The notes: generated from the sequence alone by a model not told the origin. Numbered from the stretch's first letter, positions 13,201 through 28,900 are shown. The stretch: 64,000 nt of DNA from Sipunculus nudus (GCA_026874595.1 CM049311.1:64581953-64645952); one strand, 5' to 3'. Numbers and translations are program-made.

Positions 13201-16200
13201 AAAAGCTGCTCATTATCTAATTTCTCAATCAAGGTGGCAACCCATGGCAAAAGCCATGCCACTTGGTCCCAAGACCCTTGAAGAACCTTCACTTCAGGTT
13301 GTAAAACGTAACTGTTGTTCTTGTCATTAAGTGTTTCATCTCTAATTCACCCTAAAGTGTCACATTAGCTTTATTGCCAAATTATGAAATAATCTTGGGT
13401 GTTAATAAAACAATCACCAAATTTCAGTGGGTGCCACCTGGTGGAAAGGACCACAGAAAACAGATTTTAACCCAGTGGCAGTAATACATGTCTGAGAAGC
13501 ATTAGGAAACATTTGCAGAATGATAGTTGATACTTGCAGAATATTTTAACCATGTTATCTATACACATAAAAAGATGATGGAAGAGGTCACAAAGGACAA
13601 AAAGGTGTTGATAACAGAGAAATGTGCGACCAGTGTTGGGATCTTATTTAAGCAGGGATGAGATATTTCAGAAGTTACTTGAACAATGCAGACCCACTGA
13701 GTGGCTTTTAAATACCAAACTGTAGCCATGATGTATTCTTTCTAATTGCTCTTCATCCTTTGACCAGTTAGTCCTGACATAATATGACATCACATTATAT
13801 CATGCATCTTGAGTCAGCATTATGAATTATTCCTTTTGGTGATATATAAAAGTACACTTATTTTTGTTTCTGCACCATGGTTAGAGATATAATGGCCAGC
13901 TTCATGTGTCGACATGCATGTTCCACATCATACACAATGATATATCGTTTCAATTGATAATAATTTTAAATTCTACAGCTGCAGTTCCTTTTCCAGGTTG
14001 ATGCTGCTGTAAAATCATCACAGAATGACCAGAAGCTCAGCAACCCTGAAAAACTAAACTTGATTGTATGTAATGCTGTTGCATTCACTGTACTGACCAA
14101 AATGTTAACATCACATAGAGCATTTTATTATTTTGTTGCAGGTTGTGTTGCACATTGTTATAATGTATTAAGCTAAACCTCTCAAATGTAATTAATCATT
14201 ATTTATAGTAATACCTCCTTGGTTAATAAGCATCATCTAGTGGTGATGCTCAAAACATTGATTTTATTTTCAATAATTTAACTGCAAGGTTCATTATATA
14301 AGTACTTGTGGCATTATCATCAATCTTGGAAGTACTTTGATATTTCTTGTGACTCTTCTGTTGAGTTTCTGGCTCTTAATTGTATTGTTTAATTGAATGA
14401 ACACCTGCAGATACAGGTGACAAGCAACCAAGGTATTACAGTAAATAATTAACACTGTGCATTTACATTTTTACAGTTTACTGACCAAAATATTAACACC
14501 ACAGCTCAGGATGCTTAATTTTATTGCAGGTTGTGTTGCACATTGTTTTAATGAATTTATTTATCAATAATAAAGCTTGCCTGCATATGACTATATATAT
14601 GTTTTTATATTTGTTAAACATTACAGAATGAGAGCTGTACTGCAGGTTGCACTTTATATTGATTAACTGCATTATTTGCTGAACTTCTGCTGCTGTAGGG
14701 AATCCAAAATATAACACAATTGTTGTTCTGTCTCTTGACATTTTGTTAACATCACAAATGCTTGTTATATCAAAGCAATACACATACTTTTCATATATAT
14801 TAACCAGAGCTCTTTGTTGTTAAACTGTTTCTGCTCTCCAGCAATGATGTTCATTATGAAATATTAGTCAGGCTGGTCCAGCAATTCCAGTGAATGACTG
14901 AATAATTTTCTGTAGTATTTAAAAACATGCAAAAATTTAAATAAGTATAGATATACAAGTTTCCATTTTGATCCATCATGTTCAAACTGTCAAAATATTG
15001 CAACATTAAGGCCTAAGAATAAATTGTCATTTATTTTTGGCAGCCACTCGAAATGTCTCACTGGAGACATCACAGGAGATATATGAATTGTTCACTTGTA
15101 ACATATACAGGGTAATGTGCTTGAAAGATTGATGTGGTAATGTTAAATATATTTATTATACATTTTCTGCATAATAAAATGTTTTTTTCTCTTGTGTTTC
15201 ATTCACAATATAGCTACACTCTCATCCATAATATGTCTGTTTTAGCCACCAAATCCATTGAGAGGACCTCTGGAGAAAAGAGTGAGATGGAGGGAAAAGA
15301 AAAAAGAACCGCCAGCCCCAGTTGAAGAATCACCAAAAGGCCCAGACATGAAAGGGGGAAAGGTTGGAGACTGGATTTATGGCGATGATGACTTTAGTGT
15401 TCCACTGCCTGAACCAGAGAATGTAAATGAATTAGCAAAAGGTAAGCGTTGATTTATTAAGTCAGCATTGTTGTACATGTAAACTGGCAATATTCACAGG
15501 TTTGAAATATACCATCTAGGTTAGTATTTCTACCTATGATCCAGATGCCATAGTTGTAAAAATAATGAGCCATGGGGAAGGAAATTAATATAAACCCAGC
15601 CCTAAACCAAATTTATGAAAGGAAGTGTGTTTATAATCTGCTCTGGTGCGGATAGAGGAGTTTAGAAGGTGGGGGGGGGGGGGGGGGAGCACTACATCCT
15701 GGCCCAGGTGAACAAGTGTGCCGGGAATGCCAGTTGACATTATACATAACTGTCACCTGCAGAAGTAGGAAAAGAATTAGTGCGAGACACACATGGCAGT
15801 CAGGGGCTTTTTTCATATTACCTAAGTGTGAATGTTTTTTCTTCATATTTTTAAGCTTAAAAAGGTGGGGGATTAGGTCAGGCACACCCCCGTCCCCACC
15901 CCCTGTAAATCAACCCCTGCTGATATCACTATCAATATCAGTTTAACTGACTGTAACTTCCTGGTCTTTTCATTAAGCCTTAATTTTCATTACTTCTTTT
16001 AGCTTTCATCAGCTGCTTACAGAGCATAGATTACAAGCAGGCACTATAGGGTTATTAGGGCCCCGCTTGAGAAGTGGTGCCCTATAGTGATCACTGTGTC
16101 AGTCCGTCCTTTTGTCCATCCGTCCTTCCGTACTTCCATCCTTCAATCAGTGACACTTTCTTTCGCGCGCTGAGGGCTCCAGACCTATTTATTTACAGCC

Positions 16201-19200
16201 CTGTCAGATTTTTAATATGGCCGCCACAGCCAGATTGCTGATTTTCTTTCGCACGCGATAACTCAACAACAACCTTCTGCAGCTTTCCCAATTTCACAGG
16301 GACCATTGGTGCCTATGAGGGCTCCAGACCATTTGAATTACAATTTACAAACGTGCTCAAAATCAAATATGGCTAACAGACTTCATTTGGTGATTTTCTA
16401 TTGCACACATTATTTCATATATATCTTCTTTAATATAATTTGATCCAGTAGGATTTTTTCCCTTATGCATATTGATGAAAAACCTGTCTCTGTTTGTCAT
16501 ATTTTTCAAATTTAACTTAATTTTTCACCAATATGTAAACTAGTCCAGCACTAGCAGAAATGCCCTCTGAGGACCATTGTCCGACCATATCTAGTTTATT
16601 CTATATTTGCCTGCCTAACCAATGATCAGCACCAAGGCACTAGTGGATGGAGAGGGGGCACAGACCCTGATGGTAAAGAATAGGACCAGGAATTAAGGTG
16701 CAGAAACAGTGTAGATGGGATGTTAACCCACATCCAGTGTCTTAACCATTATGACACCACATACCAAATAGTAAAGATATTAAAAGTGAAACACTGATGC
16801 TGGTAAAACAACCGTTCACCCACCAGTTGTAGCCATAAACTAGTCATCTGAGCATCATAAGCTGCAGGTCACTTCTCCACTAAATTCTAATCTTGTGCCT
16901 ACATTTTTTTAGCTCAGCTGACCATAAGTCATCTGAGCTATAGTTATGGTCCTTTGTCCGTCCGCTGTCTGTCCGTCCATCCGTCCGTTAAACTGGCACG
17001 TTTTGAAACCGTAAGACCTAGAAATCCAAAATTTGGCATAATGTTAGATGTCCCCAAGATCTCCTACCAAGCCGAAAACTGGGTCTTTGCGACTTCGTTC
17101 CTATGAGAAATTAAGGAAAAACCTCAATTTTTAATTAAAAACCTATTTTCACACTTCAGGACTGCCTATATTAAAAACTACTCATCTGTTTTTCCTCATA
17201 TTAACCATAAATATTCCTCTATATATTTCCTATGTACATGCCAGAAATTAGGTCTGTATTATATAATTTAAAAAAGTTATGGGCCCAAACATAATGCATT
17301 TTGTAAAAAATCAGGAAAGATATTTGATCACTTAACACAAAACATATTAAAGCAATGGACTTTTTTTCCCAGAAATATCACTTTAATTAACCAAAATTAA
17401 AATTGTATACCTAAAATTAGATCAAAATCTTTTAAATTTTTTAAAATATTAGCAAAAATAAAAAATTGGTACCTTTAATTTTGCCCAAATTTGACCTTGG
17501 CACATTTTTTGCCTGTAATTGCTGTGGATTTAATTTTCACAGCATGTTTTTGTTAGCATTTCATCTGTTAACACCAAAAATTTGAAACCAGTTGATCAAA
17601 AACTGTAGATTTTATTCAAGTTTTCATGCACCATGTCACATATTGTGTACATCAAGCTAGTGTTATGCAGTTTGCTAGAGCTCAGCTCCCCAGCTTCAGC
17701 TCTCAGTTCCTTAAATTTGGCATACAGTTAGATGTCTCAAAAATCTCCTACCATGCCAAGAATTTGATCACTAGGACTTAACTTCCTTTTATATATTAAT
17801 GAAAAACTTCATTTTTCCATTAAAAACCAATTGACGTGACGGCATGGACGAGTTAGCTCCGCCCACCTTGGATACGGTTGCTAGGTAGGACATTAAACCA
17901 AAAAAGCGTGCTTCTTATACACGTGGAACCGGCACTTCAGCCGTATATCGCACCAGGCTTCAAACAGTATTAATTTTACCAAGAAAGCACCTTTAGGTTA
18001 AAAGTTTACATATATAGGCTACAGAGATGTGTTAAATATAAAATTGAGAAGTTAGATGAATTTGCGCCCGTTTCTGCTCGATGCGGCTGGTGTCAGAGAA
18101 CGAATCAGCTGACCCCTCTCATCAGCCTTGACACCTCAGCGGTTGGTTAAAATTTACAACTTGTTCAAGTCTAGCAGAACAAATTTGAAAAACAACAAAG
18201 TAACAGTTATTAAAATATTTGTCTATGACATAGGGTGCAGTTTCATAAAAAAATTAAAGATGACAACGTAAAAAGTGTTGCTTCCATACAAGTTAAAGCG
18301 ACATATATGCTGTCATTGGATATAGGGGGGGGGACCAACTCCTTTTTTATAATCATTAAAGGAAGCCTTGCTTAATATGTTTTGCTCAAGCAGAGATTTT
18401 ATAACCTTTGAAAGTTAGTTAATTGGTCATCTAATTAAAATTAATAATAAAAATGGAACAAGTGTCAATACCAGTATTCAAACAATAAATTATTGAAGGG
18501 CAAGTAAAATCACAGATGGTGTGTGAACATCACAATGTGGTTTTTTTTATAAAATTTAATATTCTGAGAAAATTATGAAATAAAACTGAAGTTGAAATTA
18601 TTATAAAATATTGCATGTATATTGATGTTTTTAATAGGAAGCCTCCTGTTTATACACAGGAAGAAAGATGTGTGTACAAGAAGAAATTTAAATGCATGTA
18701 TGATATAGATATTATTTATGAAGGTCCTTAAGTCTTTTGTATTGTTTTAAAAGATGTGATGGGACAAGTGCATATATATATATATATCAGGGGCGAATCA
18801 AGGGTTTGTAAACCGGGGAGGGTCCAACCCAGGAAGACTAATAAGAAACCTATAAAAGGGTCCCCTGCTCCAGAATGTGACGGGTCCATGTATTGTAGGC
18901 CAGAAAAAATAGTTTAAAATTCTGAAGAAAGGTTGTTGCGGCTCAACCCCTCCCACACGCCCTCTGGATCTGCCTGTATATAAACATTTGTGTTTATGTG
19001 TGAGGGTGTGTGTTAAAAATAACTGTTTTATTTTATACATGTGCATATTATAGAAAATCTGCTGTTCTGTCAGTTAAGGTAACCTAGCTGTGGCAATAAT
19101 TTTAGAATCTTCCTTTAGGCTTTAAACACTCAAGAGTCAGTGACCCATGCATGTAATAATATAAATATATTGTATATATGTCAAGGAGAACTGAAGTGAT

Positions 19201-19958
19201 GCTCCATTTGTGACATACCTGTGGTATTTGTTTAGTATAAAAGACACTGTGACACATCAAAATATTATCTTCATAAAGATAATAACCATTAATGTTTAAT
19301 GGTGTTTTTATTTCATTTCTTTATAATTCAGTCATTGAAAGTAAACACCGTTTCACTTCGTTATTACAACTTACAAGTATTTGCTATATATTCTGGTGTA
19401 ATGCATCATTATAGCCTAAATGAACTGTGAAATAATTTTTAACAATTTCTCACTCAATTTCAATGCAATGTACATAATAGGTGTTAACACATATTGTCAG
19501 CGAAAAATTTTATCTTGTTTATTGTTGAACAGGAACATTTTAAGGATTATTTTCTAATTATGACTCATGGCTGTCATAATGTCTGATTCCAAGCGGATTA
19601 ATTATAATAACAAATATGAATTTTTTATCGCTTTTTGTTTACTACTAGCAAAAAAATAGCATTTTTCCCCTCTCTTTCTTAAACCCCCCTGCCCCCCCCC
19701 CCCCCCCAGCAGGATACATATGCGGCCATAGAATGCAATATTATTATTGTTCTATATTATAAAAAAATCAACAAGCTATGTGATCACTAAATATATTAAG
19801 TTTTGTAAATAACAGACAAATGAACAGACCAAGTTTTTGTGAAAAATATAAACATTATACCTTTAATATAGCCGACAGATGCACATATTAATTTTATTAA
19901 AGAACAGCTCAATGATTCAAGATTGTACCTTTGTCTTTCGGTAGTTTCTTGACGATTT

Positions 19959-19991
<33 letters not shown>

Positions 19992-22900
19992 GTCAATTGA
20001 ACAATCAGAAGATCAAGGTCGATCACCAAAATCTGAGTTCGCGTTTTTATCACACCAACAGGTCTGTGAGTTGTTAAGTTTTTTAACACCAGTATTCCAG
20101 TAATCAGTAAGGCAGTAATAGCCGTCTTGCATCTTTGAGTGCCAATAAATGCATACTGTTATGTAAATTGTCGACATGGTTACAATATAAAGCAGAGGGC
20201 TATACAATTAAACTTGTATCCTCGTCAATAAAAGTTACTGACCTTTTACCAGAGATATATCAAATATATTTTTGGTAACAGCAGATAGCATATCGTCGCA
20301 TGCATATGAACACATGAATACTGCATATCGTCCCATGCACATGAACACATGGGAGTGGGAGACGCTCTGATTCGACAGGGCCAAGATTGATACATTTTGT
20401 TTATACCCATCAACTTTAAAGAGTGATGCGCTGGTGTGGGGAAAATGTAACACTTTTTAGCACTGGTTACAGGCCAGTGTTTACCAATAGATGGTATATA
20501 GGATCATATAGGTTGCGTCTTTTGATTAACTGAAAATTTCATGTGTCATTATGGACTCAGTATATGACAGTGCCAAATCGATCGGGCCTGCATGCCTTGT
20601 CCCATCCCTGCGTTTCTCCTCGTCTTGTGATTTTATTACGAAGAGAAGGAAGAAAACAGATTGCTGTTACTTTGAATGATACCTGGGGTAACTTTTATAA
20701 AAATTATCAACATATGCCTCGACCGTACTAAAAATAAAACATTTATTATGAGAGGTCCATCGAGCATTTATAGTTGAAAGTTTACACACGTGTCAGGAAT
20801 GTCCGACCTGATGTCAGACCTCCACGTGTGTTTACATGGCCTCGTTTTCAGTCCGGCAATAACGTTCGCTGATTGGCTAATAGAGCTGTCGATCATGCAC
20901 TCGCCGTCAGGTCAATTGTTACACAAGACTGCCTAATATCTAATCACTGATCTGACTTTGATCATATATGATATACATATTTTCTATACATTCACTATAT
21001 TTTTAATTAACCAGAATTAAATTGTATACCCAAAATTAGATCAAAATCTTTTTAAATTTTTAAAAATATTAGCAAAAATAAAAAATTGGTACCTTAAATT
21101 TTGCCAAAATTTGACCATGGCACATTTTTTTCCTGTAACTGCTGTGGATTTAATTTTCACAGCATGTTTTTGTTAGCATTTCATCTGTTAACACCAAACA
21201 TTTGAAACCAGTTGATCAAAAACTAGATTTTATTCAAGTTTTCATGCACCATGTCACATATTGTGTACATCAAGCTAGTGGTATGCAGTTTGCTAGAGCT
21301 CAGCTCCCCAGCTTCAGATCTCAGTTCCTAAAATTTGGCATACAGTTAGATGTCTCCAAATCCCCTACCATGCCAAGAATTTGGTCACTAGGACTTACTT
21401 CCTTTTATATATTAATGAAAAACTTCATTTTTCCATTAAAACCCATTGTTACACAAGACTGCCTAATATCAAAACCACTGACTTTGATCATATATAATAT
21501 ACATATTTTCTATACATTCACTATGCACATGCCAGAAATGATGTCAGTATTGCATAATTGTTTGAAGTTATGGGCCCAAACATAATGCACTTTGTAAAAA
21601 ATCAAGAAATATATTTACTCCCTTAACAAGAGGATTGCTGAAGCTAGAGATTTTTTGTCAGGGATGTAACATTATTTAATCAAGATTCAATTGAATACCC
21701 AAAATTAGTTCTGAATTTTTCAAATGTTATAAGTTTTAGTATAAATATAAAATTAGTACCTTAAATTTTGGCCAACTTTGACCATGGCACGTTTGTTTCC
21801 TGTGAGCTGTTGATATAATTTTCATATCATGCACACATAAGGATTTCAGCTTTTTTAGTTTAGAAAGCTGAAAGAAATTGGCCAAAATTGTAGCTTTTAT
21901 TAATGCTTTTATGAGACCATGTCAGACCCAGACTCTCCTCAGCTCCTCTTCAGTCACCTGTATGTTGACCATATTGACCTTTCAGCAAATTATGGACGCT
22001 TGAGGCGAGGCATACTTTGGGGCAGCCAGGCAGCTTATGGCCAGCCACAGTTGATCCAGGTGTCCAACCCAATTTATCTAGTAGTTGTTTTGACCAACAA
22101 CATAAAATAAACTATAAATTAATAACTTTTATTGTTTTTCAATAACAAATTAAAGAAAAATTAATAGGAAAGGAATTGTTAGTTGTTGAGTAACAGGAAA
22201 TTAACTTGCAGTTACTGATGATGTATGAAAATTGTATGGATGGATAGAATGTCAAGTATTCCAAATAACACCATGCGGTCACCTATGGTATTTTTCAGTT
22301 CAGTTTTAATGATAACAAAAATAAATCATATTATTCATTACTAATCATTAGGGATCATATGAAGGAAATTAATGATAGACAAAGATGCAGTTTATAATGT
22401 TAATCAAGATTCCTTCTGTTTCTAGTGTGTAGATTGATGTGAAAGTAGTCCAAAGTGAATATATTACATTTATTTTTTTTAATATAAATAAAAGCCATAA
22501 ACCTAGTACTTATGATCATTATTTAAATTTGTGAATTTTGTATATTCTGGATTCTCAACATCATTGTTTGGTGAAAACTGAATAAATACCAGACATAGTG
22601 CAAATACTTTGCAAATGTATTTGAATACGCATATGAATCATTTCAAAATTTCTTGCATAAGAATGGGAATTCAGGTAAAAATGAAAGTATTTGAATACCA
22701 GTGCAAATACTTTCAAAATGTTTTCATGAATGCATTCATGAATATATTCTATAATATTATTTTAATAATCATTTCAGTTATATTTTCTTTTAAAAAATCA
22801 TATGATTCTCTTATTATTTTTAATAAAATTTTTATTTGGCACAATATTTGTTATTATGTCTTAATAAATAGTTAAACTCTTATATTATATGTGCTGCTTA

Positions 22901-25900
22901 TAAGTTATATGGCCAAGTCAAAATCTGTGTGACAATAGCACTCCATTTGTCAATAAAATAAATGAAATCAATCCTCTTCCCTGTCCCCAAAGATATTATC
23001 AAAATCATATATAAGCTAATCACCAACAACTCATAATACAGCTTTTATTCATTTCCACACAAAACCAGCATGCATGTGCCTCATTTCCAAATCATATTTT
23101 TTTATCATATATAGCAGCTGAGCGCCATGACCCATGGGTCCCTTGTTTCATATATATTTTAGGCATTTCTCAGTATATACTGAGCCTCTTGTTCCTACAT
23201 TTTAACATACATATAAAGGTTTTTGTTATTAATAATGATTATTATTCACAGAGGAGCCTCAGACTCAGATTCAAGATCTTCCCCCGACACCTTCACCTGT
23301 GGTTGCCCCAGTGAAGGTGCACAAGAAACCTAGCAACCGGAGGCAGATGGCTTTGGATCAGAGGAGAAGGGGTCCCCGCAGGCGAGACAGGTCATATTTA
23401 GATGACCTTGAAAGGATGGAACTGGCAGAGCAAAGGAGGAAAAAAGCTCAAGAAATGTTTGACAAGTTAAAAAATAGAAAAACGGGTCAAGAAGACATGG
23501 AGGATGGCATTCATGTACGATTTGAGGATTGTGAGTACTTGCTTCATTATATATAGAACTGTTGTGCTCTTTTGATGGTTATTAACATGAATGTTTATTC
23601 CTAAGTATGGTGCTGCTTGTCAACAGTTGATGGTACATGAATACATAATTTAAAATTAAGCATGGCTTGAGAGAAAAAATCTACCCAACTATACAATTAT
23701 CAACAGTTGTTAGCCTATAAAAAATTATAATATAATAATTTATTATATTATAAATTCATATTAAAAATGCTGATCAGTTCAGACCTTTTTAATTTGTACT
23801 GTATTTCTGCATGTGAATAATTGACTGCTGATCATCAAATTGGTAATAGAATAGCATTGTAATCATATTGACTATCCCATAATTTCACAGTGGTCCCATG
23901 CAAAGTGTAGTAGAATTATATTAAAATTACCTCTTTGCCAGGAAGTTTCTGCAGGACTATGTGATTCTGTCCTATTAGTCAGTATCTGCAGGAGAAGTTA
24001 ATGATGCTGTGGTTATTAAATGGCAATTAGTCGGTGGCATCTGATAGAGTCAGATGCATTGAAACCAGGCACAGTTTATATTTCTGAATATGTAGTCAGT
24101 GAAATGATATAGATTTTTTGTGTCTCTTCAGATGGATTTCTTGCCAAATATTGTATATTCAATAAAAGTAACATTGAGATCTTCAGAAGAGCATTTGAAG
24201 CAGTAAGTCATCACTTTATTAAACTATTTTATTTTTATCAAGAGAACCTGTAATTTATTCCTTTATTCATTTTAGAATTCCCTGTCTTGCAGATTAGGCT
24301 TATATCAGTATTCTGTACATTTTATATATCAGTTTCAGGTTATTTTCAGGTTAAATGAAAGATGTATTGACAGATGTCCTTATATGTTTCATCATCACAG
24401 TTAAGTGAACAGAATGGTATTTAAAGGAAGTAGCCAAAAGACTTTCTCTTTATCATGTTCAATTAATATACAACAAATAGTATTTAATTACGTTAAATTT
24501 ATTTAGGATAGCAGTTATTTGGTATTAATAGAATGCTACTGGTAACATATATGTGTTAGTTCTGGCTGATCAAATTTGTAAATTCCATTTCCAGGTGGAT
24601 GAGGATAAAGTAGGGTGGCTGTCGTTCCCAGATACGTTCATCGCGATGCGAGGTGTGAACAGCAGCTTAACAGATGCTGAGGAGGAGTATATGTACAGGG
24701 TCAGTACTCTAGCTATATCATGTCAGCTATTGATCCTTTTCTTACCACTGTATATAAATGTACAGGGTCAGTACTCTAGCTATATCATGTCAGCTATTGA
24801 TCCTTTTCTTACCACTGTATATAAACGTACAGGGTCAGTACTCTAGCTATATCATGTCAGCTATTGATCCTTTTCTTACTACTGTATATATATGTACAGG
24901 GTCAGTACTCTAGCTATATCATGTGTGCTATTGATCCTTTTCTTACCACTGTATATATATGTACAGGGTCAGTACTCTAGCTATATCATGTGTGCTATTG
25001 ATCCTTTTCTTACCACTGTATATATATGTACAGGGTCAGTACTCTAGCTATATCATGTGTGCTATTGATCCTTTTCTTACCACTGTATATAAATGTACAG
25101 GGTCAGTACTCTAGCTATATCATGTCAGCTATTGATCCTTTTCTAACCACTGTATATATATGTACAGGGTCAGTACTCTAGCTATATCATATGTGCTATT
25201 GATCCTTTTTTTACCACTGTATATATATGTACAGGGTCAGTACTCCAGCTATATCATGTCAGCTATTGATCCTTTTCTTACCACTGTATATATATGTACA
25301 GGGTCAGTACTCCAGCTATATCATGTGTGCTATTGATCCTTTTCTTGCCACTGTATATATATGTACAGGGTCAGTACTCCAGCTATATCATGTCAGCTAT
25401 TGATCCTTTTCTTACCACTGTATATATATGTACAGGGTCAGTACTCCAGCTATATCATTTCAGCTATTGATCCTTTTCTTACCACTGTATATATATGTAC
25501 AGGGTCAGTACTCTAGCTATATCATGTCAGCTATTGATCCTTTTCTTACCACTGTATATATATGTACAGGGTCAGTACTCCAGCTATATCATGTCAGCTA
25601 TTGATCCTTTTCTAACCACTGTATATATATGTACAGGGTCAGTACTCTAGCTATATCATGTCAGCTATTGATCCTTTTCTTACCACTGTATATATATGTA
25701 CAGGGTCAGTACTCTAGCTATATCATGTCAGCTATTGATCCTTTTCTTACCACTGTATATATATGTACAGGGTCAGTACTCTAGCTATATCATGTCAGCT
25801 ATTGATCCTTTTCTTACCACTGTATATATATGTACAGGGTCAGTACTCTAGCTATATCATGTCAGCTATTGATCCTTTTCTAACCACTTTATATATATGT

Positions 25901-28900
25901 ACAGGGTCAGTACTCTAGCTATATCATGTGTGCTATTGATCCTTTTTTTACCACTGTATATATATGTACAGGGTCAGTACTCTAGCTATATCATGTGTGC
26001 TATTGATCCTTTTCTTACCACTGTATATATATGTACAGGGTCAGTACTCCAGCTATATCATTTCAGCTATTGATCCTTTTCTAACCACTGTATATATATG
26101 TACAGGGTCAGTACTCTAGCTATATCATGTGTGCTATTGATCCTTTTTTTACCACTGTATATATATGTACAGGGTCAGTAATCTAGCTATATCATGTCAG
26201 CTATTGATCCTTTTCTTACCACTGTATATATATGTACAGGGTCAGTACTCCAGCTATATCATTTCAGCTATTGATCCTTTTCTAACCACTGTATATATAT
26301 GTACAGGGTCATTACTCTAGCTATATCATGTCAGCTATTGATCCTTTTCTTACCACTGTATATATATATGTACAGGGTCAGTACTCTAGCTATATCATGT
26401 CAGCTATTGATCCTTTTCTTACCACTGTATATATATGTACAGGGTCAGTACTCCAGCTATATCATGTCAGCTATTGATCCTTTTCTTACCACTGTATATA
26501 TATGTACAGGGTCAGTACTCTAGCTATATCATGTCAGCTATTGATCCTTTTCTTACCACTGTATAAATAAATGTACAGGGTCAGTACTCTAGCTATATCA
26601 TGTCAGCTATTGATCCTTTTCTTACCACTGTATATATATGTACAGGGTCAGTACTCTAGCTATATCATGTCAGCTATTGATCCTTTTCTTACCACTGTAT
26701 ATATATGTACAGGGTCAGTACTCTAGCTATATCATGTGTGCTATTGATCCTTTTTTTACCACTGTATATATATGTACAGGGTCAGTAATCTAGCTATATC
26801 ATGTCAGCTATTGATCCTTTTCTTACCACTGTATATATATGTACAGGGTCAGTACTCCAGCTATATCATTTCAGCTATTGATCCTTTTCTAACCACTGTA
26901 TATATATGTACAGGGTCATTACTCTAGCTATATCATGTCAGCTATTGATCCTTTTCTTACCACTGTATATATATGTACAGGGTCAGTACTCCAGCTATAT
27001 CATGTCAGCTATTGATCCTTTTCTTACCACTGTATATATATGTACAGGGTCAGTACTCTAGCTATATCATGTCAGCTATTGATCCTTTTCTAACCACTTT
27101 ATATATATGTACAGGGTCAGTACTCTAGCTATATCATGTGTGCTATTGATCCTTTTTTTACCACTGTATATATATGTACAGGGTCAGTACTCTAGCTATA
27201 TCATGTGTGCTATTGATCCTTTTCTTACCACTGTATATATATGTACAGGGTCAGTACTCCAGCTATATCATTTCAGCTATTGATCCTTTTCTAACCACTG
27301 TATATATATGTACAGGGTCAGTACTCTAGCTATATCATGTGTGCTATTGATCCTTTTTTTACCACTGAATATATATGTACAGGGTCAGTAATCTAGCTAT
27401 ATCATGTCAGCTATTGATCCTTTTCTTACCACTGTATATATATGTACAGGGTCAGTACTCCAGCTATATCATTTCAGCTATTGATCCTTTTCTAACCACT
27501 GTATATATATGTACAGGTTCATTACTCTAGCTATATCATGTGTGCTATTGATCCTTTTTTTACCACTGTATATATATGTACAGGGTCAGTAATCTAGCTA
27601 TATCATGTCAGCTATTGATCCTTTTCTTACCACTGTATATATATGTACAGGGTCAGTACTCTAGCTATATCATTTCAGCTATTGATCCTTTTCTTACCAC
27701 TGTATATATATATGTACAGGGTCAGTACTCTAGCTATATCATGTCAGCTATTGATCCTTTTCTTACCACTGTATATATATGTACAGGGTCAGTACTCCAG
27801 CTATATCATGTCAGCTATTGATCCTTTTCTTACCACTGTATATATATGTACAGGGTCAGTACTCTAGCTATATCATGTCAGCTATTGATCCTTTTCTTAC
27901 CACTGTATAAATAAATGTACAGGGTCAGTACTCTAGCTATATCATGTGTGCTATTGATCCTTTTTTTACCACTGTATATATATGTACAGGGTCAGTACTC
28001 TAGCTATATCATGTGTGCTATTGATCCTTTTCTTACCACTGTATATATATGTACAGGGTCAGTACTCCAGCTATATCATTTCAGCTATTGATCCTTTTCT
28101 AACCACTGTATATATATGTACAGGGTCAGTACTCTAGCTATATCATGTGTGCTATTGATCCTTTTTTTACCACTGAATATATATGTACAGGGTCAGTAAT
28201 CTAGCTATATCATGTCAGCTATTGATCCTTTTCTTACCACTGTATATATATGTACAGGGTCAGTACTCCAGCTATATCATTTCAGCTATTGATCCTTTTC
28301 TAACCACTGTATATATATGTACAGGTTCATTACTCTAGCTATATCATGTGTGCTATTGATCCTTTTTTTACCACTGTATATATATGTACAGGGTCAGTAA
28401 TCTAGCTATATCATGTCAGCTATTGATCCTTTTCTTACCACTGTATATATATGTACAGGGTCAGTACTCTAGCTATATCATTTCAGCTATTGATCCTTTT
28501 CTTACCACTGTATATATATATGTACAGGGTCAGTACTCTAGCTATATCATGTCAGCTATTGATCCTTTTCTTACCACTGTATATATATGTACAGGGTCAG
28601 TACTCCAGCTATATCATGTCAGCTATTGATCCTTTTCTTACCACTGTATATATATGTACAGGGTCAGTACTCTAGCTATATCATGTCAGCTATTGATCCT
28701 TTTCTTACCACTGTATAAATAAATGTACAGGGTCAGTACTCTAGCTATATCATGTCAGCTATTGATCCTTTTCTTACCACTGTATATATATGTACAGGGT
28801 CAGTACTCTAGCTATATCATGTCAGCTATTGATCCTTTTCTTACCACTGTATATATATGTACAGGGTCAGTACTCTAGCTATATCATGTGTGCTATTGAT

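Larger units (their letters stand above)
17831..20915. mobile_element. 3.1-kb insertion with short terminal inverted repeats
   Basis: The left end reads TTGACGTGACGGC. The right end, reverse complemented, reads TTGACCTGACGGC. AATTG is present at both outer junctions (17829-17833 and 20914-20918), which could be target duplication or part of the terminal repeat. The insertion interrupts a repeat whose uninterrupted sequence is visible near 21440-21470. It contains no long open frame; inside are a poly-T tract, a poly-C tract and a small MITE-like element. Likely a non-autonomous DNA transposon of unknown superfamily. Confidence 0.5.
16908..23146 (+). repeat. AGCTCAGCTGA-family repeat, expanded and interrupted
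   Basis: The start matches the family 5' end (TTTTTTTAGCTCAGCTGACC, GTCCGTCC runs). The matching 3' end (CAGCTGAGCGCCATGACCCATGGGTCCC) is near 23112-23146. Internal segments repeat: about 17370-17830 and 21000-21450 are clearly similar for over 400 bp, and 17145-17350 resembles 21450-21640. A 3.1-kb unrelated insertion lies between them. Treating the whole span as one copy is inference; two or more adjacent copies are possible. Confidence 0.5.
15442..23251. other. 7.8-kb intron packed with nested repeats
   Basis: Contains a poly-G tract, a CCGTCC-type repeat, a tRNA-like SINE fragment, a long AGCTCAGCTGA-family copy with a 3.1-kb insertion, a small MITE-like element and several homopolymers (listed separately). 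The remaining parts show nothing coding. Confidence 0.6.
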
